Below are positions 35,645-47,269 of a stretch of DNA of 64,000 nucleotides, piece after piece (position 1 is the stretch's first letter; each line of letters begins with the position of its first letter). The notes under the pieces were generated by a model that saw nothing but the letters and a program-made list of their open reading frames with translations, did no database searches and had not been told where the DNA came from. The stretch lies in contig OZ007509.1 in NCBI GenBank assembly GCA_963931865.1, positions 3,702,727 to 3,766,726 of the forward strand. Reading direction: 5' to 3'. Position numbers and translations under genes: made by a program. Origin of the DNA: Axinella damicornis (taxonomy: Eukaryota > Porifera > Demospongiae > Axinellida > Axinellidae).

Positions 35645-36100
35645 TTGGCCCACGAGCGGTCTCCATCTTTGTTGTCGCCACTGAGGAGGTAGACTTTTCA
35701 TGGTTCGCCTATCGCTCTAGCCGCCAATGGTCCACGCCAGCCTCGTTGAACGACTCATTTTGGTCATGACGCAAGAACACGCAAAATAAGGGCAGGAAGT
35801 GATTTACGGCAAGACATACGACAGATCAGAGCAACTACGCTCAGGCTCGCCCCAATTAACGACTGCATAAACATCCCATGCGCAAATTTGCTTATCAGTT
35901 ACCGCAGTGGCGAGAGTAAAGATTATATAGGCCCAGATCATAGATAATATATTATCTATGCCCAGATCCAGGAATTAGTCAGCGTCGCTAGATAGCGTGC
36001 TGTTCTGAATTAGCATAGTCCTACTTTTATGCTTGCCTGTCGATAATATCTGTTACTGCAGTCGGACAACTGGCCCTGTGTTCAAGTTATCGACTTCGCC

Positions 36101-39100
36101 ATGTCAAGTGTAGAAATCGATATGGAAGGCTACCTTTTGAAGCGGCCAAGAAGACGACGTAAGACTACGAGAAAGAAGCTTGAATTCCAGAAGAGATACT
36201 GCTGCTTGACCTCAACCAGCTTATACTACTACAAGTCTAAGAAGGTGAGAACGGGCGAAAGGTGCATGTCCACGCAGTTTGCCAACTTCGCCTTCATTGT
36301 GCAATTAAGCCACACTGCAATCCTGGGCTGCCAGTTTTTACTGATAGGTTGGGTAGCTCAATTGAGTTGCAATAGTGGAAGTTGCACACCAATGATCCCT
36401 TGCTGGATCTGGCGATGCAGCTACCGAAATGCTACGAGATTTTTGGGAGTACTTCGAGTGACAAAAGAATTATGGAAGTGTGCATGGTATACGTAGCTAT
36501 AGAACATACAATAAACAGATGTTGACATCGAACTATTTAAGGGTCCCTATAGCTGTACATCCCAGGAGAGCAACACAAATGCGTTACAACAAGCAGTACA
36601 AATGGATGTTTTCGGCCCCTGTATATTATACAAGAGCAAAGTGGCATATACCTTCCGTTGGCTAGCCTGCTTCTCCAACGCACACTTCGCCACCGTAGTA
36701 TCCGAGTGTAGTGGCTGGGAATGCGGGTAAACAGTCAGCCGCAATTCCGTCGTGTTGAAAATTTTTCGTGATAAAATATCGTAAGGGACGTTTAATGTCC
36801 TCGGTATACGGCGACTGTCCAGTAGGCGAGCCGGACGAGCATGTAGTCTCGCGTAGCCATGCAGATCCTTCCCGACAGTACACCCCTTGGTTTCAGTGTC
36901 GAAGGACCGTAAAATTATCATATTTTCTTGAGTTTCTGTCTAGGCGTAGCTTCGAAAACATTCAGCTGTTTTGCTGCACATATGACAGAGCTTACGGATC
37001 GGCCAATCATCGTAATAATTGCCAGTCTGAGGGAGGACTCGCAGCCACAAAAGTAAAACACGCTACCACAATACCGGTATATATACGGCAAGATAATGTT
37101 AGAAAAGTGGGCGCAAAGTGTTACAACTTTATATGGGATCCATGAAACACGATTTAATTTATTGGAAAAAAAAAAGAAAATAAAGGAAGAAAGGGGGAAA
37201 AAAGGGGAAAAATGGAAAATTTTATTGGGAAGAGAAAAAAAAGAAAGAAGGTAAATAAAAATTTATTGGACTTCCAAACAGAATACATGCAGTAACATGT
37301 TGCAGTTGGCGCCATATATGCATCGATCTGCATGGGCAATATTCATTGCGTTATGGTATGCTGAAAGTGTATTCATGGCTTATGATATTGGATATCCACC
37401 TCTAGCCGACCTTTATAGGGTACTCCCCTCTTCTATACATTGAATCGAAGGATCTAATCTGTGAATATTATATTTGCAAACTGGTTGATCCAACACCCAC
37501 TTGTCTGGCATGAATGTTGCACTCTAGCTATAGATTGCATAACATGCATGTACACATTGGACTCATGAGTATAGCTAGCTAAATGGCGCAGATATAGCTA
37601 TACAGTATTGGACATTCAAAGAGAAAACAACTTGTAGAACTAAACGTGCATGTGTGTGCAGCTTAGTTTGGTTGAATTCAGTTTTCAGTGATAGCTCCCA
37701 CACTGCAAATTCAGAATGGTAGCTTCACTACCAAACAAGGTGCACATGATGCATTAGCAGAGCTCAACAACTTGCTTGACCATGCACTAAAATTTCAGTA
37801 AACAATTAAGCTAAGTCATGTACCAAAGTACCAAAGTATCATCGGAATGCTAGAAGTGCAGCTGAACTTGTAATTCCTATAATTCCCTCAAACCATAGAA
37901 ATATACATGTAAGTGCAGTTTTGCCAGGGACCCTTCCGCAACTTAGTTTGGCTTAATTGTTACCCGTCTGCATATCTGAAATTGTAGAGGTGACCTATAG
38001 CTAGCTAGTGGTCAAGCTTATTGTTTGGTATTGAAGTTGAAACTGATATAGCTACGCCCTACAGCTGGGTTAAATTTGCAGTGGCGCGCGCGTGCCGGCA
38101 CCAGCATGCAGTGTAGAAAAAAAAAAAGCAACACAGAAGTGGCGAATGAGAGTGAGAAGTGGCAAATGAGAGTGTCGACAAATGGGCCTAAATCAGTTTT
38201 CATCTTCGTCTTCCTTCAGATGGGCTATCCGGATAGCTAGCATTTAGCTACACCACCTAGCTAAGTAGTACACAACTCCATCACTTTTTCACAACTTTTT
38301 CACAACTTTGAAGTCCCACGAGGTTGTTTCCTAGCTTGCTACCCATGCACACCTCAATACTGCTTTTTACTCTGTTAAAACAGAATGAGATACCGTAAGT
38401 TGTGGCAGTAATGTTAGAAATTGGGTGTGGTCAAATTGTATAAATTAGAAGCACGACTTTCACACAGCTTTTCTCAGCCTCTCGAGTAGATCTCTGGTCT
38501 GTGAGTTATGTAGACGCTAGTATTTTCTGAATTCTGACACTTCTATCCTGAAATCACTCTACCCCCTGCTGCGCATGCGCACGGGGTAATGGCGGCCAAA
38601 GGGAAGACAGGAAATTGTTACAGCACTCACAACTGCGCCTGCGCAGTGCGTTTCGGCATGTAAGCGTCGGTGAATGACAGAGATCATGGCCGTGTGGTCA
38701 GAATCTTCGTATGCCTTTACGCTACAGTCACCGTACTGACACCGGAAGTTGGAGAGAACGCTCGAGCAATGGCGGACAACGGCGAGACAAAAGCACTCAC
38801 CACCACCAAGGTGAGTTTCAGCACCAACTTTTTACGTTCAAGTCAGAGCATGATAGCGATCCCGGCGGTGAAGTCAGAATCTCTGTAGGCCAATCCTAAG
38901 TACTTGAACATTAATTATATTATTTACGTGGCACCCCTACCAGGAGTGTAGCTAATATTTTGCTCAACATGCAGGATGCAGCAGCTTTGAAAGGTCATCC
39001 TAAAGGATCCAGAGACCGAAAGCAGTTTGCAGTTGAAAGGATAAAAATAGTAGAGAAAGTTTCTCCATATACATTCAGCAAGCACAAGAATTGTTTCCAG

Positions 39101-41419
39101 GTATATAATAATTGCAGCTATAGCTCTGCTGCCAGTATGCATGAGGGTGCACAACACGATTGTAGAACAAACTTCCAACATCACCCAGATTGGTGACAAT
39201 GAAGAAGTAGTCTACTTTGAAGCTGAAACAAGTGATCTTAGAGAAAGGTGGTTGATGGCTTTCAGGAAAGGTATCTACAGCTAACTCTGTCAATTGTGAT
39301 TATCAATTGTAATTGTCATGAATCATCAAATTACAGTTGCTAAGGACAATGGCAATAAAATGCTGTCCCACTACCACACTGGAGCTTACGAAGTTCACAA
39401 GAACCGGTGGAGCTGTTGCAACAATACTCAGCGGTTATGCCAAGGGTGCTTCCCCACAAAACGTAAGAGACCACCACATGAGTTTAGCACTGTACACAGT
39501 TTAATATGCAATGTTGTGATTTACTAGAGGTTTCACATTCTACGATGAGAACTGACTTGGAGGTGGATAACAGTGGACCACCCTTAAGCCTGACACCACT
39601 TTCTGGTTCCAAACCATGGTTGAGTTCATCATCGTCTTCCACTTCCAGTGCATCAGATGAGATATCAGTCACCACTGGTTCCCTAGCAAGCAGTGCGTTA
39701 ATGATTTTGCATAAGTACAGTGTTTATCTGAAATTATGATAATAATTAATCCCACCACACCATACATTCAGACACCGACTCTACCTTGGATAGCGGTTAT
39801 GGCTTCTTTCTCAAGAGCTCACAGCTGCCACTTTCACGGTGTGGTATGTCCTATTGAATTACCTTCTATTGACTTTTTGACATGCATGTAGCTAGCTACA
39901 TTCTTTTTTGTGCACACTCAGCCAGTACAACTACAGCTGATCTTGTGAATTCAAGTCTCCCTGATGACAGCTTCCTCAGTGCAGCTGGCAAGCAAAAACG
40001 AGTCACAACACTGAAGTCACCTGCTGACATATCAGTTAGTCTAATAGATGTGACCATGCAGTGCCTATTCATCTGCCTGCCATCAAAAGTGCAATGTTTT
40101 GCCTTAATCATTCATGCTTACTTCCTGACAGGAGAGGAGCTTGGTAGCAATAAAAGAGGAATCTGCTGTAAATGCACTAGTGAACAACAAGTACGAGGTA
40201 TGTATGTTATTCTGTCTCGGCTACTCCCCTGAGCTAAGTTGTTTTCCCTTAACATATAAAAGTCTGAAGCTTGAGCATTCGCGTAATAAATAAATAGATT
40301 CGATTCACGGCAGCAAGTTAGTTTTCTTTTGTTGCTGGTTGGAATAATAGCTGATTTTTCATGTGCATATAGCTTCACACTTGTGTGTTTTGCATGGTGG
40401 TGGAGAATCATGCATCCATGCAGGTGTGCATTTGAGGCCGCAGGTTTTTCTTTGCTGGCCGGCTGGAACTAGTCTGTATGATTTTCATGCTAAAGCTATA
40501 GACTGTATCAAACAATTATCATGGGTTTTTTGGTACTTATAGGACCTGAAGCACCTTCTCGAAGAATGTCATATGGATCCAAATGATTTTCAGACAAGGA
40601 ACGAGGCTTCTCTCCTTCATTTGGCATGCAGGTGGGGGATGAAAGATGCTGCCGAATTGCTGATCAAACATGAAGCCAAACTCAACACAGTGGATGTGAA
40701 TGGTAACACACCTCTAATGGAAGCTTGCCAGAATGGGTACATGGATATTGCTAAGATCCTACTTGAAACTGAGTGAGTTTATAATCTAATTATCCTATGT
40801 GTGTTGTTGTTGCGTATACTATTTACATGCACTTTCCATTATTGATGCAGAGCAGAGATGGATCAAACTCCAATGCTTTACTGGGTCTGCCGGAAGGGTT
40901 ATAGAGATGTTGTTGACCTGCTCATCAAGTATGGAGTTAGGGTGACTACCATGGATGATGGTGGTACCACACCTCTAAAGGAGGCATGTCAGAATGGGTA
41001 CCTAGAGATTGCAGAACTGCTACTCAAACGGTGAGTACAATCATGCACATGTTTGCTACTTTGGCAATCACATTTGTCACATGTCCTGTGAGTGCAGGGA
41101 AATACGAACTACAGCAACAATTAATTTGCTACGGTAGATAAATAGCAAAAGGCTTAACAATGAAACTTTATCATGCAGAGTGCAACTATCACAACTATCT
41201 GTGGTCTAAGTAAACATTCCCAGCACTTGTAGCAACTTTGATTCTCGCAGTAGCTACTCCAGACTCAAGGGGCTCCCATATAGTAACACGAAACCTTACA
41301 TTTTGGGTGAAAATTAAAGGCAATGGATAGAACTAGGAGTATGTGTGACGGATATGCCTCTATATATATATATATATATAATCAGGGGCGGATCCAAAGG
41401 GGGCTACAGGGGGCTGTAG

Positions 41420-41453
<34 letters not shown>

Positions 41454-43797
41454 TTTCCAGTTCCGACCACACCCCTTATTTACACGAGTACCCGACTTAC
41501 AGTGGAATCAGCAACAAAGAAGTTGAAAGGAAGCTCAGTGCTGTACTTTTTCCAACGGAAATAGTTTGTGACAGTCAGAATGAATCAGATACAGAGTCAA
41601 CTCGTGCTGGGGACGAAAACGGTTCTCAGTTCAGACCACGTGCACGGCGAATCTTCGTCGGACTTTACATTAATTGGTGATTCATGACTAGTCACATTTA
41701 CCTTTTCACGTCGAGGATAAGACGTTCACGGATGACTCGGGAACCAGAAGGCAGCGAGTGTAGTGCAAAAGCTCGAAGGTGCTACGAGAGCCCATCTAGA
41801 TGGCTGAAAAATGACGGTGAAAATTTTTTTCCGCGTGCGGAGTCTCTCTGCAGCATCGATCCTGGAACTCGTGTTGCTACTTGTACATCTGGAACTTGCA
41901 GTGCAAAGCACGAAAATGCCACGAGAGCCCATCCTGACAACTGAAAAATGAAGGGGAAATTTTTTCCGCGCTTCGTGCGGATTGATCAGCGCTACGCGCC
42001 TCTATACGATGCCTTCGGCAGCGTTCAATTGTGCTATTAGCCCCTCCCTTTCACAAATCCTGCATCCGCCCCTGATAATATACTACACAAACATATAAAC
42101 ACAACATGACTACACTGCATGATTGGCGCTAATTAGGCACTCGGCATTAGAGCGGCTACATTGGCGTCACAAAACCACGTGACTGAGTAATTCCGCATGA
42201 CAAAAAGTTCAATGGCAGCTGAACGGTAACTGTTAGCTCACTTGTACTCCAGGTCGCATAGCTGCTCGATCTAATCAGCATGGTTACCATAACTGTGCTA
42301 CAGTGACAGTGGACAGAGTAGTACTTCGTAAGTTCCAAGCTGCTTGCGTTACTGAGATCACTGTTTTCTAGCACATGGAATATAATGGAGGGCGTTTCAT
42401 TAGATTGTTTACGGCCAGTGATGTCAAACGCAGCCGCTCTATTATCTATAGCACTTTAAGAATAGAATCTGGAAATAGCTTATGCTATTTTATGTATCCC
42501 TTGCATCTTGCAAAAACTTCTTATAGAGAAAAATAGTAAATCTTTTATTATAGTGATGCAATGATACTCAGTACTTCAATCATACAGTGTATTGTTTTTT
42601 GCAGTGGAGCTGATGTAGATCAAGCATTTCTACTACACTGGGCATCTAGCAAAGGCCACAAAGACATTGTGGAGCTTCTCCTCAAATACAAAGCCGATGT
42701 AAACATTGAAGATCAACATGGAAACACACCTCTGATCAAAGCTTGCAGAGGTGGACATTCAAAAATTGTAGAAATTCTGCTGAAGAGGTACAGTTTTGTA
42801 ATACATTTTTAACAACACTGATTCATCACCTAGCTCTTTGTACAATAGTGAACCCGACGTAAACCAACATGGTGCTTGTGGGAGAACACCTCTCCATGAG
42901 GCTGCAGAAAAGGGCTACAAGAGCATTGTTCACCAGCTACTTCACAAAGAAGCACGTACAACTGAGAGGGATAACAGCGACTGTACTCCTTATGACCTGG
43001 CTTACAATTGCCAACACAAAGAGGTTTGGATAAGCAGACCAAGTATTGTAACTTTTGCTGCAGAATGATGTTATGGGATGTGATAACAACTTGTGGTTGT
43101 ATGTTTCTGTACCAGGTTATGCAACTTTTGCAGCAGATGACGCCAGAGGCTGTGCGACCTTATGCCTTTCTGCATTCCAACACCTCTACACCACTGGCAG
43201 TAAATGCACTGACCTTTCAGGGAACTGGAACAATGATATCAGGGTTCAAGAGCAGTAGTGTAAGCAAAAGAACTATATTTGATCCTAATGTGCATTCTGT
43301 GTACAATGGCTAACGTATGTGTGCCTCACTTGTACATACTCTACAGGTTTGTGTTTGGGATGCCATTGATTCTCATAACATCCAAGCAGGAAAATACATC
43401 CGGACCTCAAATGAGGTGCTGACGTTGGATGTGTGGGGCCACTTCCTGGCCATTGGATCCACTAGTATCCTGTTGGTGGACATGAGGGGCAAGAAGCCAA
43501 GGAGAATCATGGTCATTGACATGAAAGAGGGAGAGGAAGAGAGTTTACTGGTATAAATTAGTCTGTGAAATTTCTGTTCTCAAACATACTAATTAACTTG
43601 CAATAGCATTTGAACTCAAATATAGAACAAAGGAATACAAATGGTGAATTCATGTTGTGTCACTTAAAGTGCACAGTTCACAGATCTAGAGTGGCTACTC
43701 CAGTTTCAGTTTCACTGGATTCTCGCCAGCTGCAAATTTTAGATTTTAAAATTCCACTGCAAGTGAAAACAGCCAACAGAACGGTTATCCAGTGAGG

Positions 43798-43842
<45 letters not shown>

Positions 43843-46800
43843 ACAGCACTAGAATTGTACACCATGTAATGTGATCTTAATCATTTTGCAGTACATGGGT
43901 AGGCTGAGATTGTATCAGAATAGTTTGTGCACTCATCTATGCATGGTCTAAATAAACTTCCCAGCACTTGTCAACCGCTATAGACTTATAGTGTAACCAA
44001 CATACTTTGCTGAATGAAATTTTCAAAACTATGTGTGCGTCCACCTGCTGGCTAATGTAGGTTTAGTGAGAGCTCCCTGAAAATGGGCTAAAAACTCCAC
44101 GTTAGTTGTGGCAATGATACGTAACTGATGAGCTATTCACCATCAGCATAAAATTAAGCACTGCATTGTAGTTCACTAGCTATCTCACAGGCTATGCATC
44201 GCAAAATATTCTTGTCATTCTGCTTTAGACACCACCTCTGCATCTGGTGGCATTTGTGGGTGAAGAAGGTCGTTTTGCTACAGCCAGCACCAAAAACAAC
44301 ACGATCAAACTTTGGCCACCACCATCCTCAAATTCCAGCATAATCAAGTCACCAGATGTCCAGATCACTAGCAAAGAAATGAAGGGATGTGTCTGCAGGT
44401 GAGCTAGGGCATACCCATTCAGATGACTGTAAGATCATATCTAATTATGCAGAGCATTATCTGTTTGAATACCCAGCTTGTCAGTGTCACCTGATTGCAA
44501 CCCCAAGCGTCGAAGGCTAGCAGTGGGGGTAAGGCTTGAGAAAGTCAAACCCACAGGAAGCAATGCAGTGTATCTGGTTGATTGGGAAACATGCAAGTGT
44601 AAATTCTTAGCTCCTGCAGGTATGTGTGTGTACCATGCAAAGCAAAACAAAGGGATAGTTAGCTAATTTGCAATGCATACTTTATAATTTTCTGGAACTT
44701 GTATACAACGTCAACAATTGTGAGCTACCGGGATGGCAGTGGACATTGCATATAACAGTGGTTGTATTTTGGGTTACTAGAATTTTGTGAATGCAAAACA
44801 TTAATTTTGGTGTTATGCTTATAGGAGATGGAAACATTTTCACTGCGTTCTCACCGGATGGAAAGTAAGCACCTTCAACCCATGCTAACACTTGAAATGC
44901 ATGCTCATATCTTAGTCTCAACCAATTCTGGAAATTAATAGCCCAGCATTTTTTACACAGGCACATAGCTGTTGCCTATAACACAAGCTTGGATATACTG
45001 GAGACCATGAGTGGAGCATTGCTCTACCACCTACCTGGCGCAACAGGTATGTTTGAGAAGTACATGTATGTATTGATAACTGCATCTGACCTCACTAAAC
45101 TTCTCAACTGTTTGTCTATAGATGCACCTATTTCAAGCCTGTGCTACTCACCTCAGCCCGATGGAGGTTCCAGACCCCACCTGGCAACTGGTTTGACTAC
45201 TGGAGAAGTGAAGATGTTTGAGCCCCTGTCAGGCCCTATATTTACTCTTCAACACCCAGTGGTTAGCTCAGTGCGGTGTGCAATTTTGATCATGATGATC
45301 ATTATACCATATCTTATTATGCAGGAGAAATCAGCAGTCTCTTCCATTGCCTACTCAAGTGATGGTAAAATCTTTGCAGTTGGGCATGAGAATGGGGAGC
45401 TACACTTCTGGAGAGGTAATAAACTACCTTTAACTTTACAATCAATACTCATTAAATGTTATGTCATCACAAACTCAAATCATTTGCACAACAGCATACT
45501 GCACAAATTCAGTTTCCAATGAACAGGAAGTCAAGGTTGAAAAACGAATGTCCATTGGAATTGATGAATGCATGACATCACTTGTCACAAGGGTAGAAGA
45601 AATCACTATTGATAGTTCAGGAGGGGAATATCACTCGAAGATTGATGACTTTCGGCTGATCATTCCCAAGGGAGCCGTACAATCACCGGTCGTGATCCAA
45701 GTGGGAGTAGTGGCATATGGGCCATGTGGGCCATTCGAATATCCAAAAGGGTGCAGACCAGTTTCTCCAATTGTATGGGTCTGCACAAATCATGAAACCA
45801 AGTTTCTCAAGTCTATCAAGATAGTATTGCCACACTGCATAGATTGTGCAAGTGAGGAAGACTGCAGAACTCTAACCTTCCTCAAGGCAGACCACACCGC
45901 TAAAGTCAGAAGCAGTGGTGAAAATGTTCTTTGTTTCAAAGAAATGGATGGAGAGACTAGCTTTTCTCCTCAGAGCTCATATGGCACACTGCTTACGAAC
46001 CACTGCTGCATGTACTGTGTTGGAGAATTCGACTCAGAAGACACAGATAAAGCAAAGATTTGTCTGACAAAAGCAACGCCACGCGTCATACAGGGAGATC
46101 ATTTCCAAGTCCATTTTTGCCTCACATATTTTCTGCCCACCTGCTTGAAAGTGAGCAAATGATACTTGGTAATAAAATACACAGTTATGATATCTTCATG
46201 TCTTATTCTCCATATAGCAAGTAGAGGAGCAACTGGGAGAAACGCATGAGATCACACAAATAGCACTGATGAAGCTTAAAGGAGACCACGTCAATGGAGG
46301 GCTGAAGATTAAATACAAGACGGGAGCAATCACTGAATGTGGATGGATGGTTACCTTGGAAACAAGCGACAAGGTTGGAAATAACTTGGAATATCAAGTA
46401 ATGAATCATGTTTATTATAATTGCTTAGTACTGTTTTACCTGTGATTTAGATCACCTCTGAGCAACTAAATTTCTGGCGTTATTATCATTCCTGCACTGA
46501 ACTGGTGTTGGCCTGCGAGACAAAGATGTATCCTCCAAGATTCACACTCAATATTTCTCGTCGAAGTGCGCATAGAAACACTTCTATTCTGGTGCAGTTC
46601 GAAGGTGCCACTGATGATGTCAAAACTGAAATTGGACTGGAGCTCCCTCGGCCAGGTATGGTATTATATATAGGCTCATTCACAGGCCATTAATACCTCC
46701 AGTGAATGGCCCAAAAACAATGTTTAGCAAGCCTAGTTTTATACTGCTGGCTGCATTACATACAGGAACTGTGCATATGGAAATGCAACCATCAACAGAT

Positions 46801-47269
46801 AAATCTACTTTAGTTGTGGTAAGCAACCATTGGTTTGATTTTGCTTATCTACCTGTTACAGTGTTTTCATTTGTTTCAGCATGCGCAGCCTGCATTGATG
46901 TCAACCAATACCGAAGGTAAAAACATATAGATGGATGCAATAGCTCGCCATAAATTTGTAATTCAATCCCCTATATAGTGTATACATTATCATTGTGACT
47001 CCTGTAAGTGCAGCTCTGCACATTGTGTAACTACTATAATACCCAATAACCATTTGAACTTGCCATGCAGTTCCTAATGTAGTGTAACACCATTCATAAT
47101 TACTTTCACAGAATCCGGTGCAACTGGTTACTCAACTGCTGTTGATTCTGCAGAGCAATCAGATTCTCTGACGAAAAAAAGGCCCCAACCTTTTCTTGGA
47201 GTTGGTGGCACTGATGATGATCAAGAACTACCAAATGGAACATATGACGAGCATGACAACTCAGATTAA
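36101..47269 (+). CDS. Gene A: PH-Btk-ankyrin-WD40-like-ZU5 protein
   Basis: About 25 exons, about 1,300 residues. PH domain: 36101-36244 (EGYLLKRPRRRRKTTRKKLE, FQKRYCCLT), 38975-39100, 39189-39270 (GDNEEVVYFEAETSDLRERW). Btk zinc motif at 39337-39462 (HYHTGAYEVHKNRWSCC, CQGC). Ser-rich linker exons 39528-40197. About eight ankyrin repeats: 40543-40772, 40851-41030, 42605-42787, 42849-43023. Propeller-like exons 43116-45415 (VCVWDA, LDVWGHFLAIGS, TIKLWPPP, FTAFSPDGK, SSIAYSSDGKIFAVGHENGE). ZU5 in 45513-46150 (SKIDDFRLIIPKGAV, VSPIVWVC, KIVLPHC). A C-terminal region from 46218 shared with gene B, then an acidic tail ending at 47269. There is no kinase, GAP or death domain. PH-Btk modules bind phosphoinositides and ZU5 is a protein-interaction or autoproteolytic fold, so a membrane-recruited scaffold is likely (inference). 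The first intron (2.7 kb) and the linker junction near 39700 are the least certain. Confidence 0.75.
38571..38650. promoter_or_regulatory. Candidate internal promoter with NRF1-like sites
   Basis: GCGCATGCGC at 38571-38580 and TGCGCCTGCGCA at 38634-38645 match the palindromic NRF1 core (GCGCATGCGC). These sites are typical of TATA-less animal promoters. They stand 120-200 bp upstream of a short open first exon. Confidence 0.45.
38770..38811 (+). CDS. Candidate alternative first exon of gene A
   Basis: ATG GCG GAC in good context begins MADNGETKALTTTK and ends at a consensus donor AAG/GTGAGT in phase 0, the phase required by the next PH exon at 38975. Use of this start would omit the first half of the PH domain, leaving Btk, ankyrin and the rest. 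The MAD- start resembles gene B (MADANTPE). It could alternatively belong to a non-coding or unrelated transcript. Confidence 0.4.
41383..42074. mobile_element. hAT-like non-autonomous element in gene A intron
   Basis: Terminal CAGGGGCGGATCCA on the left and GCATCCGCCCCTG on the right, the CAGGGGCGGATCC-type end common in hAT elements. About 690 bp, with a poly-C run of about 32 bases at 41420-41452 inside. No transposase. It sits in the 1.57-kb intron between ankyrin exons 41030 and 42605. A truncated relative lies at 35257-35644. Confidence 0.75.
43799..43842. repeat. Poly-C tract
   Basis: More than 40 consecutive C bases in a propeller-region intron of gene A. Confidence 0.95.

Larger units (their letters stand above)
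33590..35858. mobile_element. GGGGCGAGCC-family element(s), nested and rearranged
   Basis: Left-type ends occur twice, at about 33590 (GGGGCGAGCCAGAGCGAA) and after a poly-G tract at about 33919 (GGAGCCTGAGCGAAGAGC). Both are followed by similar sequence (TTGCATG...ACATGACT...TCATCAGAAATTA), so they are two copies of one end. The matching right end CGCTCAGGCTCGCCCCA finishes at about 35857. Between them are a separate hairpin element and an hAT-like fragment, indicating nested insertions. Confidence 0.55.
36245..38974 (+). other. Long first intron of gene A
   Basis: 2.7 kb, far longer than its neighbours. Contains an A/G-rich purine tract at 37165-37260 and a candidate internal promoter with an alternative first exon near 38571-38811. 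No other gene was recognised. Confidence 0.5.

Noticed and set aside
36768..37145. Plus-strand frame of 125 residues in the long first intron of gene A
   Set aside because: No recognisable domain, no consensus splice sites bounding it, and a competing open frame on the minus strand.
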